Of a stretch of DNA of 64,000 nt, positions 19,999-27,135 are shown piece by piece. This stretch comes from Dyella lutea (GTDB taxonomy: Bacteria; Pseudomonadota; Gammaproteobacteria; Xanthomonadales; Rhodanobacteraceae): positions 248,001 through 312,000 of the forward strand of contig NZ_JAMZEK010000004.1 in NCBI RefSeq assembly GCF_024158035.1, written 5' to 3'. Position 1 is the first letter of the stretch. Each line of letters begins with the position of its first letter. The notes under the pieces were generated by a model. The model searched no databases. It was not told where the DNA came from and saw only the letters and a program-made list of their open reading frames with translations. Made by a program: the position numbers and the translations under genes.

Positions 19999-21894
19999 GT
20001 GAGCAAGACCATCACCCTGGACGGCAACAGCCTCACCCGCAAGCAACTGGTCGCCGTTGCCCGCGGCGGGGCATCGGTGGAGCTGGACCCGAACCAGCTC
20101 GCGCGCGTGCAGCGCGCGGCGGACTTCCTTGCCGACAAGGTGAGCTGCGGCGAGCCGACCTACGGCGTCACCACCGGCTTCGGCTCCAATGCCGACAAGC
20201 TGCTGGGGGCCCATCGCCTGCGCGACGAACTGCCCGGCGGCAACCCGCACCAGCCGGAAGGCACGCTGCTGGACGAGCTGCAGCACAACCTGATCATCAC
20301 CCACGCGGTGTGCGTGGGTAAGCCGTTCGCCGAGGACGTGGTGCGGGCGATGCTGGTGATCCGCATCAACACCCTGATGCGCGGGCATTCCGGCATCCGC
20401 GTGTCCACGCTTCAGGCGCTCACCGCCATGCTCAACGCGGGCATCGTGCCGGTGGTGCCGGAGAAGGGTTCGGTCGGCGCCAGCGGCGATCTGGCACCGC
20501 TATCGCACCTGGCGATCGTGCTGCTGGGCGGCGGCGAGGCGTTCTACCGCGGCGAGCGCATGGCCGGCGCCGAGGCGCTCAAGCGCGCGGGGCTGCAGCC
20601 GATCCGGCTGTCCTTCAAGGAAGGCCTGGCGCTGAACAACGGCACCGCGCAGATGCTGGCGACCGGCGCGCTGGCGCTGGACACGCTGGAGCGCCTGCTC
20701 GACACCGCCGACCTCGCCGCCGCGATGACGCTGGACGCCTTCGCCGGCCGCAGCGGCGCACTGCGCGAGGAAGTGCACGCGCTGCGCCCGCATCCGGGTC
20801 AGGTCGAGACCGCCGCCCGCGTGCGCGATCTGCTGGAAGGCTCGACCCTGGTCGACATTCCGTATCACCTGGTGCCGCGCTTCCGGCAGTGGGCTGCCGA
20901 TGCGTGGAGCACGCCGGAGGATCAGGCGCTCAGCTTCGACATCGGCTGGGAATGGGTGCCGGCCAACCAGCGCCACGGCCGCGAGGCGTTCTACAGCCGC
21001 TTCCTGCCGTTCAAAGGCGGCAAGAAGCACCAGCCGCAGGACGCCTACAGCCTGCGCTGCATGCCACAGGTGCACGGCGCGGTGCGCGACGCCTGGGCCC
21101 AGGCCTGCCGCGTGTTCGACATCGAGTTGAACGCGGTTACCGACAACCCGCTGATCTTCCCGGACAACGAGGCGGCGCAGTTCATCGAGGAGCAGGTGAT
21201 CTCCGCCGGACACTTCCACGGCATGCCGCTGGCGCTGGCGATGAGCTACGTGAAGGCGGCGATCCCGGTGCTGGCATCGATCTCCGAGCGTCGGCTCAAC
21301 AAGCTGGTCGACCCGGCCACCAACGACGGCCTGCCGGCCTTCCTCACCGGCAACGAGGACGCCACCGATTCGGGCTTCATGATCGTGCAGTACACCGCCG
21401 CGGCGCTGGTCAACGACCTGGCCACGCGCGCGCATCCGGCCAGCGTGTACTCGGTGCCGACCAGCGCCAACGCCGAAGATCACGTGTCGATGGGCGCCAA
21501 CGAGGCACGCCACGTGCTCGACATGTGCGAAGACCTCGGCCACGTGCTGGCGCTGGAGCTGTACACCGCTGCCCAGGCGCTGGATTACCGCCAGGAAATG
21601 CTCAATGCCGCGCGCCGCCTGGCCGCCCGCGGCGACTGGCGGGCGCTGGCCGCCAAGATTACCAATGCACCGCGCGAGGACAGCCCGCATCACGCGCAGT
21701 TCGTCAACGAGGTGAAGGCGCTGACCGCCGCGCTGGCCGAAGTCGGCGACTACCACGCCGGCGCCGCCGTAAGCCGAGCACACGAGCGCTTGCGTCAGCA
21801 CATCGGCTTCATGCACCGCGACCGCGCGATGGACGGCGACGTGCGCACGGTGTGCGAGCTGATCGCTCGTGGAGCCGTGCTCGACGCGGCCTAG
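19999..21894 (+). CDS. HAL/PAL-family histidine or aromatic amino acid ammonia-lyase, enlarged
   Basis: The 631-aa enzyme is expected to eliminate ammonia from histidine or an aromatic amino acid. It has the catalytic Ala161-Ser162-Gly163 triad (in GSVGASGDLAPLSHL) that cyclises to the MIO group, plus YGVTTGFGSNAD and NGTAQMLATGALALDTL. The selectivity segment reads LQHNLIITHAVCVG, where Thr-His resembles the Ser-His of histidine lyases more than the His or Phe of TAL/PAL. It is ~120 aa longer than typical HutH, partly through an insert around residues ~295-350 (RQWAADAWSTPEDQALS... KGGKKHQPQDAYSLR). No other hut genes are adjacent. It starts at a GTG after GGAG. Confidence 0.8.
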   Translation: MSKTITLDGNSLTRKQLVAVARGGASVELDPNQLARVQRAADFLADKVSCGEPTYGVTTGFGSNADKLLGAHRLRDELPGGNPHQPEGTLLDELQHNLIITHAVCVGKPFAEDVVRAMLVIRINTLMRGHSGIRVSTLQALTAMLNAGIVPVVPEKGSVGASGDLAPLSHLAIVLLGGGEAFYRGERMAGAEALKRAGLQPIRLSFKEGLALNNGTAQMLATGALALDTLERLLDTADLAAAMTLDAFAGRSGALREEVHALRPHPGQVETAARVRDLLEGSTLVDIPYHLVPRFRQWAADAWSTPEDQALSFDIGWEWVPANQRHGREAFYSRFLPFKGGKKHQPQDAYSLRCMPQVHGAVRDAWAQACRVFDIELNAVTDNPLIFPDNEAAQFIEEQVISAGHFHGMPLALAMSYVKAAIPVLASISERRLNKLVDPATNDGLPAFLTGNEDATDSGFMIVQYTAAALVNDLATRAHPASVYSVPTSANAEDHVSMGANEARHVLDMCEDLGHVLALELYTAAQALDYRQEMLNAARRLAARGDWRALAAKITNAPREDSPHHAQFVNEVKALTAALAEVGDYHAGAAVSRAHERLRQHIGFMHRDRAMDGDVRTVCELIARGAVLDAA

Positions 21895-21963
21895 GTGCCG
21901 GACGCTATTCTTTTTCCTGATCACCCGGCGCGCCAAGCGCGTCGCCTGTTGCCGGAGTTCCCG

Positions 21964-22356
21964 ATGAGCCTGATCCAGACCCCCGTTTCCTTCGGCGAGC
22001 TGATCGACAAGATCACCATCCTGGAGATCAAGTCGCAGCAGATCCGCGACGCAGCCAAGCTGGCCAACGTGCGCACCGAGCTGGACCTGCTCAACGCCAC
22101 CTGGGCGGCGCATCCCGCCTCGCACACCGACATCGCCGACGAGCGTGCCCGCCTGCTGGCGGTGAACCAGGCGCTGTGGGACATCGAGGACCACATCCGC
22201 CTCAAGGAAAAGGCCCAGGCCTTCGACGCCGAGTTCATCGAGCTGGCCCGCGCGGTGTACTTCCGCAACGACGAGCGCGCCGCAGTGAAGCGCGAGATCA
22301 ACCTCAAGCTCGGGTCGCAGCTGGTGGAAGAGAAGTCCTACCAGGACTACCGCTGA
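21964..22356 (+). CDS. DUF6165 family protein; its 3' end is the island integration site
   Basis: The 130-aa, mostly helical protein (PVSFGELIDKITILEIKSQQI..., EVxRAVYFRNDERAAVKREI) matches the DUF6165 family, found near polysaccharide and LPS genes; function unknown. The ATG at 21964 has a GGAG upstream. Its last codons lie within the 20-base left attachment repeat (22334-22353), so the present C-terminus KSYQDYR is restored by the incoming element. The remnant at the far border (43878-43906) would have ended the gene as KSYQDYRAV. The protein therefore appears intact but two residues shorter than before integration. Confidence 0.8.
   Translation: MSLIQTPVSFGELIDKITILEIKSQQIRDAAKLANVRTELDLLNATWAAHPASHTDIADERARLLAVNQALWDIEDHIRLKEKAQAFDAEFIELARAVYFRNDERAAVKREINLKLGSQLVEEKSYQDYR
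22334..22353 (+). other. attL: left attachment repeat
   Basis: AGTCCTACCAGGACTACCGC ends three bases before the end of the DUF6165 stop codon. It matches attR at 43878-43897 in 19 of 20 positions; the difference is a synonymous GAC/GAT. Confidence 0.85.
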
Positions 22357-22463
22357 GGGGTTGGTGGGGTCCGGCTCTGTCCAGAAAATTCCTCTAAGTA
22401 ACTGTTCTAATTGATGTGTTGGACGGGCTTGGACGCGGGCGGACGCGGAGCGACGCTTGATTT

Positions 22464-22502
22464 TGGGTAGCTGGGTGGGTAGCTTGAGTGCCTAGCTACC
22501 CA
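22464..22502. promoter_or_regulatory. Integrase/excisionase arm-type sites, left end
   Basis: TGGGTAGCT occurs at 22464-22472 and 22476-22484 (12 bp apart), with an inverted copy AGCTACCCA at 22494-22502. These lie 15 bases ahead of the integrase start. They could be recombinase arm or excisionase sites and could also autoregulate int. Confidence 0.6.
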
Positions 22503-22517
22503 GCCCGGGTGATCGTC

Positions 22518-23765
22518 ATGCCCACGCGTGCTTCCCGCCGTTTGACCGATGCCACCCTGCGCCGGCTGGTGACCGCCGGCCAGCCGGCCGCCCAGTCCGA
22601 CGGGGAGGGCCTGACCTTCACCGTCTCGGCGGGCGGCGTCGCCAGTTGGGTCCTGCGCTACCGCTACGGCGGCCGTCGTCGTGAGCTGACCCTGGGCCGC
22701 TACCCCGACCTCTCCCTCGCCGACGCGCGCACCGCGGCGGCCAAGGCCCGCGTCCAGGTCGCCGAGGGCGTGGACGTGGCCCTGGCCAAGCGACGGCGCA
22801 AGCAGGCTGAAGCCCTTGCCTGGTCGGTCGATCAGCTGTTCCGCGACTTCGAAAAGCGCGTCGTGCCCAAGCTGGCGCCCAGCACCGCCTTCGGGCTCCT
22901 GAACTACCTGCGGACGGACGTGCTGCCGCTGCTGCGCGCGCAGGCCGTGCAGGAGGTCACCCCAGAGGACGCCTACGCCGTGATCGACCGTGCGGCCCAG
23001 CGCAGCTACTGGGCCGGCGTCAACGCCCGCAAGGCCGGCATCGCGCTGTTCAAGCACGCGGTGCTAAGGCGCCAGATCCTGCGCAACCCGTTCAGTGCTG
23101 TCGTCATGGAGAGCGTGGCGCCCCGGCCGGCGGTCCGTCAGCGGGTAGCCCTCATCGACGCCCAGATGCGCACCTTCCTGTCCCACCTTGATCGCCTCCC
23201 GCCGCGCGACGCGCTGCTGGCCGAGCTCCTGTTGCGTACCGGCGTGCGGATCGGCGAAGCGCTGACCGCCGAGTGGGCGGATCTGCACGAGGCGGCCGGG
23301 GAGTGGCGTATCCCGCGGGCCAAGATCAAGACGCGCAAGGGCATGAGCGAGCCGTACTTCGCCATCCCGCTGACGCCGGCCGTGAAGCGAGTATTTGATC
23401 GGCTGCGGGCGCTGTCGGAGGCGTCCCGGTGGGTCTTCCCGGCCCTGTCGGGCGCGCTGGAGGACGAGCGCGGCATGGACCACGAGCGCGCCCTGGCGCG
23501 CCTGAAGGCCTACGTGGCGACGTTGGCGCCGTTCCCGGGCATCTCCTTCCACGACCTGCGCAGCACGGTCCGCAGCGGCATGCGCCGGCTGGGGATCCCG
23601 GCCGAGGTCTGCGAGCGCGCCCTCAACCACCGCCTGCCGGGCCTGCCGGGGGTGTACGACATCGTGCACCAGGAGCAGTTGAACGTGGCCTTCGAGCAGT
23701 GGAACGCGCACTTGGACAGCCTGGGGCGCGCGGGCGTCGTGGTGCCCCTGATGCGCTCGGTCTGA
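22518..23765 (+). CDS. int: Tyrosine recombinase (island integrase) with DUF4102 N-terminus
   Basis: The 415-aa site-specific recombinase has an N-terminal DUF4102 arm-binding domain (~10-95, containing TFTVSAGGVASWVLRYR and LGRYPDLSLADAR), a core-binding domain (~105-200) and a catalytic domain. Catalytic residues are visible: R244 (TGVRIGEAL), K273 (TRKG), H344 and R347 (FHDLR), H370 (ALNH) and Y379 (GVYD). All are intact, so it should be active. The ATG at 22518 lies just inside attL; the upstream in-frame start at 22488 would read through the arm sites. Confidence 0.9.
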   Translation: MPTRASRRLTDATLRRLVTAGQPAAQSDGEGLTFTVSAGGVASWVLRYRYGGRRRELTLGRYPDLSLADARTAAAKARVQVAEGVDVALAKRRRKQAEALAWSVDQLFRDFEKRVVPKLAPSTAFGLLNYLRTDVLPLLRAQAVQEVTPEDAYAVIDRAAQRSYWAGVNARKAGIALFKHAVLRRQILRNPFSAVVMESVAPRPAVRQRVALIDAQMRTFLSHLDRLPPRDALLAELLLRTGVRIGEALTAEWADLHEAAGEWRIPRAKIKTRKGMSEPYFAIPLTPAVKRVFDRLRALSEASRWVFPALSGALEDERGMDHERALARLKAYVATLAPFPGISFHDLRSTVRSGMRRLGIPAEVCERALNHRLPGLPGVYDIVHQEQLNVAFEQWNAHLDSLGRAGVVVPLMRSV

Positions 23766-23832
23766 GGCGTTGCCGCCCGGGAGGCGTCACGGCCCCGGGG
23801 CGGCCCAGGTTAGGAGCGAGAAGGAGGAGCGC

Positions 23833-24387
23833 ATGATGGGTGCCGAAGAGGATGACCAGGCAATCACCGTCGGGCATCCGGCGATCCAGCAGGGCTTGGA
23901 GAGGATGAGGATGTCTTATCTACTTCCGCATGAAAACGACCCCGCCCCGTTGGACACGGCGCGCCGATTTTGGGCGGAAGTGATTCGCGTGCTGGCAGAG
24001 GGGCAGGTGCTCCATCCCGACCTCGCACCACATGCCGCCCAGTGCCTCCAAAAGTGTCTGGATGAACCCCGGCGCGCTGCGGTTTGGTTGGGCCTCGCGC
24101 GGGATGTGGGGGCCCCGGAGAAGGTGGAAGACCGGACGGAAATCGGTCGCCGAGTGCAGTACTACGTGGACAAGGGGTTGCCACGCAATTCCGCTCCGGA
24201 CGACGGAGAGGCTCAAGACGCCATCCAGGCTGTGGCGAAAGAGTGGGGATTGAGTCGATCCACCATCATCCGCGCCGAGCGCGCCTATCGACGGTCAGGA
24301 GCAGGGCCGGTGTTCCGTGACGCCGTCCCCGAGCCGCCCAAACGGCCCAAGCCTGCCCGCAAAGGCGGTTCCGAAGACAAAAAATAA
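23833..24387 (+). CDS. Hypothetical island protein with C-terminal HTH-like segment
   Basis: The 184-aa protein is not recognised. The first half is helical (RRFWAEVIRVLAEGQVL..., AAQCLQKCLDEPRRAAVWLGLA). Residues ~130-160 (AVAKEWGLSRSTIIRAERAYRR) look like a helix-turn-helix. The C-terminus is a basic Pro/Lys tail. The start is supported by AAGGAGGAG directly upstream. It lies between the integrase and an AlpA-type regulator, so a DNA-binding regulatory or maintenance role is plausible but unproven. Confidence 0.6.
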   Translation: MMGAEEDDQAITVGHPAIQQGLERMRMSYLLPHENDPAPLDTARRFWAEVIRVLAEGQVLHPDLAPHAAQCLQKCLDEPRRAAVWLGLARDVGAPEKVEDRTEIGRRVQYYVDKGLPRNSAPDDGEAQDAIQAVAKEWGLSRSTIIRAERAYRRSGAGPVFRDAVPEPPKRPKPARKGGSEDKK

Positions 24388-24432
24388 GTACGCTCTTCGA
24401 TGGAGCCACCTGGGCTCGATCTGCTGTCAAGT

Positions 24433-24461
24433 GGCAAACAATTCCTAGGGAATTGTTTGCC
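24433..24461. promoter_or_regulatory. 29-bp palindrome, likely operator
   Basis: GGCAAACAATTCC (24433-24445) and its exact reverse complement (24449-24461) are separated by TAG. This 13-bp perfect dyad sits 75 bases upstream of the AlpA-like gene, with no T-run for a terminator, and is markedly AT-richer than its surroundings. Confidence 0.65.
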
Positions 24462-24535
24462 CTACCGCATTGGCTAGCGGTGCCTACACTAGGGAACCCG
24501 TAGCCGAGCAAAGCTGCTCGGGTTCGGAGATTTCC

Positions 24536-24808
24536 ATGGCAACACCGTTTGCATCCCCCGTTTCACCGCGACTGATCCGGCTGCCCGAAGTCATGCGTCA
24601 GACCGGCCTGAGCCGGTCCACAATATACGAGGCCATCAAGCGCGGCGACTTTCCCAAGCCAGTCTCGCTGACTTCGACCGCACGGGCTTGGCACAGCGAA
24701 GAGATCGACGCCTGGATCACGGAGCGACGCGCGGCTCGTGACGCCCGGTTCAGTCTCAGCAAGTCGACATCGGACGTGGTTCCGGGAGGTCGTCATGACG
24801 AGACGTAA
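24536..24808 (+). CDS. AlpA-family helix-turn-helix regulator
   Basis: The 90-aa protein has the AlpA/MerR-like excisionase fold: RLIRLPEVMRQTGLSRSTIYEAIKRGDFPKPVSL and ARAWHSEEIDAWITERRAARD. AlpA homologues regulate integrases or act as directionality factors in satellite-like elements. It starts at the ATG at 24536 with a GGAG upstream and overlaps the next gene by 14 bases. The strong palindrome at 24433-24461 upstream may be its own operator. Confidence 0.85.
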   Translation: MATPFASPVSPRLIRLPEVMRQTGLSRSTIYEAIKRGDFPKPVSLTSTARAWHSEEIDAWITERRAARDARFSLSKSTSDVVPGGRHDET

Positions 24809-25982
24809 CCGCAACGATCAAGAAAGAGCCGAGGTCTTGCTCGCGTCAGCGAACGAGCTACCGCCTCAACCGATCGATTGGCTTTGGGAGGGTTGGCTGG
24901 CGACCAAATGTTTGCAGTTGATCGCAGGTGCGCCTGGGGCCGGTAAAACGACTCTTGCCATGACGATGGCAGCCGCCGTCAGTCGAGGTGGCCAAATGCC
25001 CGACGGCTCCCATGTAGAGGCTGGTTGCGTCGTGATCTGGTCTGGGGAGGACGATTACCGGACAACGCTCGTGCCGCGCCTGCTAGCCGCTGGGGCCGAC
25101 ATGACGCGCATCACATTCGTGATGGGTGTGCGGCGTGGTGATGAAAAGCTTTCGTTCGATCCTGCGAGAGATCTCCCCGAACTCCATGCGGCGATACGGC
25201 TATTACCCGATGTCCGTCTGATCATCATCGACCCGGTGGTCTCAGCCGTTGCGAAGGACAGCAACCAGAACTCGGATGTTCGCCGCGGCCTTCAGCCGCT
25301 GGTCGACATGGCTGCGGCTCTCGGTGCCGCAGTACTGGGTATTACCCATTTTTCCAAGGGCACGCAGGGTAGAGAGCCGCTCGAGCGACTGACCGGGTCC
25401 TTGGCGTTCGGTGCCGTGCCGCGGCTGGTCATGGTTGCAGTACGTCAGTCACCGAGCGGGGACCGGCTGGAGCGACGAATCCTTGTCCGTGCCAAATCCA
25501 ACAACGGTCCCGATGGTGATGGCTTCGAATTTCACCTTCGAAATGGCGAGTTGCCGGACCATCCGAATATTCAAGCGTCTTGGGTCGAATGGGGCCCTCC
25601 GCTGAAGGGGACTGCTCGAGCCTTGCTGGCTGAGGCCGAGATGGAGGCCTACGCGCAGGCTGGGCCAGTTGGTGAGGTGGTGGCATTCCTGCGCGACATG
25701 CTGTCCGGACGGCCGCAATCGGTTGAGGAGCTCAAGCAGGCAGCGGCTGAAGCTGGTGTCGCTTGGCGAACGATCGAGCGTCAAAAGAAGCGGGCAGGTG
25801 TCGGCTCGCGTAAGAGGGGCATGGGAGGTGGCTGGGAGTGGTTTCTGATACACGAACCCGAAAGCCGGTTTCCGAAGACCGCCGAAGATACGCACCCTTT
25901 GGACTTGGTCCCCTTCGGCGGTCTTCGTGAGTCTCTGCCATCCGAAGAGATTGCCGAGGCCGTTCATCGGGAGGATTTCTGA
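24795..25982 (+). CDS. RepA-like AAA ATPase (AAA_25) of the island
   Basis: The 395-aa protein has a RecA/RepA-type hexameric helicase-like ATPase domain: Walker A GAPGAGKTT (residues ~45-53), a GED segment (IWSGEDDYRTTLVPRL), Walker B LIIIDPVVS, and the H-motif GITHFSKG. The C-terminal ~100 residues contain a winged-helix-like region (SVEELKQAAAEAGVAWRTIERQKKRAGV), as found in island and plasmid RepA-type proteins. It may serve excised-element replication. The start follows GGGAGGT inside the preceding gene, so translation is likely coupled. Confidence 0.8.
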   Translation: MTRRNRNDQERAEVLLASANELPPQPIDWLWEGWLATKCLQLIAGAPGAGKTTLAMTMAAAVSRGGQMPDGSHVEAGCVVIWSGEDDYRTTLVPRLLAAGADMTRITFVMGVRRGDEKLSFDPARDLPELHAAIRLLPDVRLIIIDPVVSAVAKDSNQNSDVRRGLQPLVDMAAALGAAVLGITHFSKGTQGREPLERLTGSLAFGAVPRLVMVAVRQSPSGDRLERRILVRAKSNNGPDGDGFEFHLRNGELPDHPNIQASWVEWGPPLKGTARALLAEAEMEAYAQAGPVGEVVAFLRDMLSGRPQSVEELKQAAAEAGVAWRTIERQKKRAGVGSRKRGMGGGWEWFLIHEPESRFPKTAEDTHPLDLVPFGGLRESLPSEEIAEAVHREDF

Positions 25983-25984
25983 CT

Positions 25985-26197
25985 ATGAACGCTATCGAGA
26001 CCTTGCTTCTCGTCTGGGCTGCTGGCGGTGTGTTGTCGCGAACGGGAGACACCCTGCATTTGGAGAGCCGAAACAAGCAGCTCCCACCAGAGCTGAAGGA
26101 GGCTATTCGAGCGAACAAGACCGAGCTGCTCGCGATGCTTCCCCACCATGAGCTCGGCCGGTCGAATCTGGATAGGTCGGCGCAACAGTTGCGCTGA
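25985..26197 (+). CDS. TubC N-terminal docking-domain-like small protein
   Basis: The 70-aa protein (ETLLLVWAAGGVLSRTGDTLHLESRNKQLPPELKEAIRANKTELLAML) closely resembles the TubC N-terminal docking domain, otherwise known at the ends of NRPS/PKS subunits, and also seen alone in integrative elements. Here there is no megasynthase, so it probably works in a protein-protein contact within the element. It starts 2 bases after the RepA-like stop and its own stop overlaps the next start (TGATG). Confidence 0.65.
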   Translation: MNAIETLLLVWAAGGVLSRTGDTLHLESRNKQLPPELKEAIRANKTELLAMLPHHELGRSNLDRSAQQLR

Positions 26198-26892
26198 TGA
26201 TGGTTGAAGGTAAATGGATGAGGAAGCGAGGTCGCATGACCAATCGAGGAGCAGCGCCGTCCTCTTCACGGCGTCACTATGGCAGCCGCCCCCACCTCGA
26301 GGACGCCCTCCGGCTGGATCTCAGCGAGCTCCGTCGGCTGGGACTGTTCGAATGCAATGGCGCTCAAGCCATGGTGACCGGCATCGTGGATGGCCGCACG
26401 GTCAACGTCTGCCGGGCTGAGGTCAGGCTGAGGTCACACGTAGGTTGGGTCGAGGTGCGTGAGGCGGATTGTCCGGGCATCTTCGGGCCGCCAGGCCTGC
26501 AGCGGATCGAGCTCGTAGCCACGCCCACGCAGTTCGATGGGATGCGCTGGTGGTTTTTCTGTCCCAGCACACGTAAGCGAGCCACCAGCCTGTTTCATTT
26601 TCCCGGTGTGGAGGGCTTCCACAGCCGGGCGGCATTTGATCCGCCACCGGTGTACCCCTGTCAGCGCACCAGCCGGGGGACTCACGTGTACGAGCGGATA
26701 GGAGCTATTCGTCGACGGCTGAGATTCAACGGTCCGGTCTTCGCTGTCCCGCCCAGGCCCCGGTACATGCGCTGGAGTGTCTATCTTGCCCTGGTTGCAG
26801 AGCTGTCCCAGCTCTGGGGCTCGCCCGAGCTTCCGCTCGCCCGATTCATGAAAAAGTACGGTACTGGTAGTGCTCTCGAGGCATGCAAATAA
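26197..26892 (+). CDS. Hypothetical integrative-element protein
   Basis: The 231-aa protein is not assigned a function. It has the look of a family common beside integrases: an N-terminal LEDALRLDLSELRRLGLF motif, a central WWFFCPSTRKRATSLFHFPG strand pair and a C-terminal basic YERIGAIRRRLRF helix. Relatives carry Cys pairs in the second half that here seem partly lost (CP... and YPCQR only). It overlaps the upstream gene by one base. It is the last rightward gene; the leftward defence operon converges on it. Confidence 0.55.
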   Translation: MMVEGKWMRKRGRMTNRGAAPSSSRRHYGSRPHLEDALRLDLSELRRLGLFECNGAQAMVTGIVDGRTVNVCRAEVRLRSHVGWVEVREADCPGIFGPPGLQRIELVATPTQFDGMRWWFFCPSTRKRATSLFHFPGVEGFHSRAAFDPPPVYPCQRTSRGTHVYERIGAIRRRLRFNGPVFAVPPRPRYMRWSVYLALVAELSQLWGSPELPLARFMKKYGTGSALEACK

Positions 26893-27135
26893 GCAAATGT
26901 TTTAGGTTTCACAGCTCGATGCCTACCTGGGTCGAAAATCTGCACGGTGCGCCGCCTTTCGCAAGAGACTTGAATGTGCGTGGAAACGTCCGCCACAGGT
27001 CTTTCGGTCTCTGCAATTGCGGGAACTGTTGTCGCCACCTACCCCGCATGCCACGAAGCGCCGAGCAACTGAGGATGCTGCGGCTATGGGTCGGGGATGC
27101 TGCTGGTAGAGCGATCCCCTTCGACAAAGCCGTGA

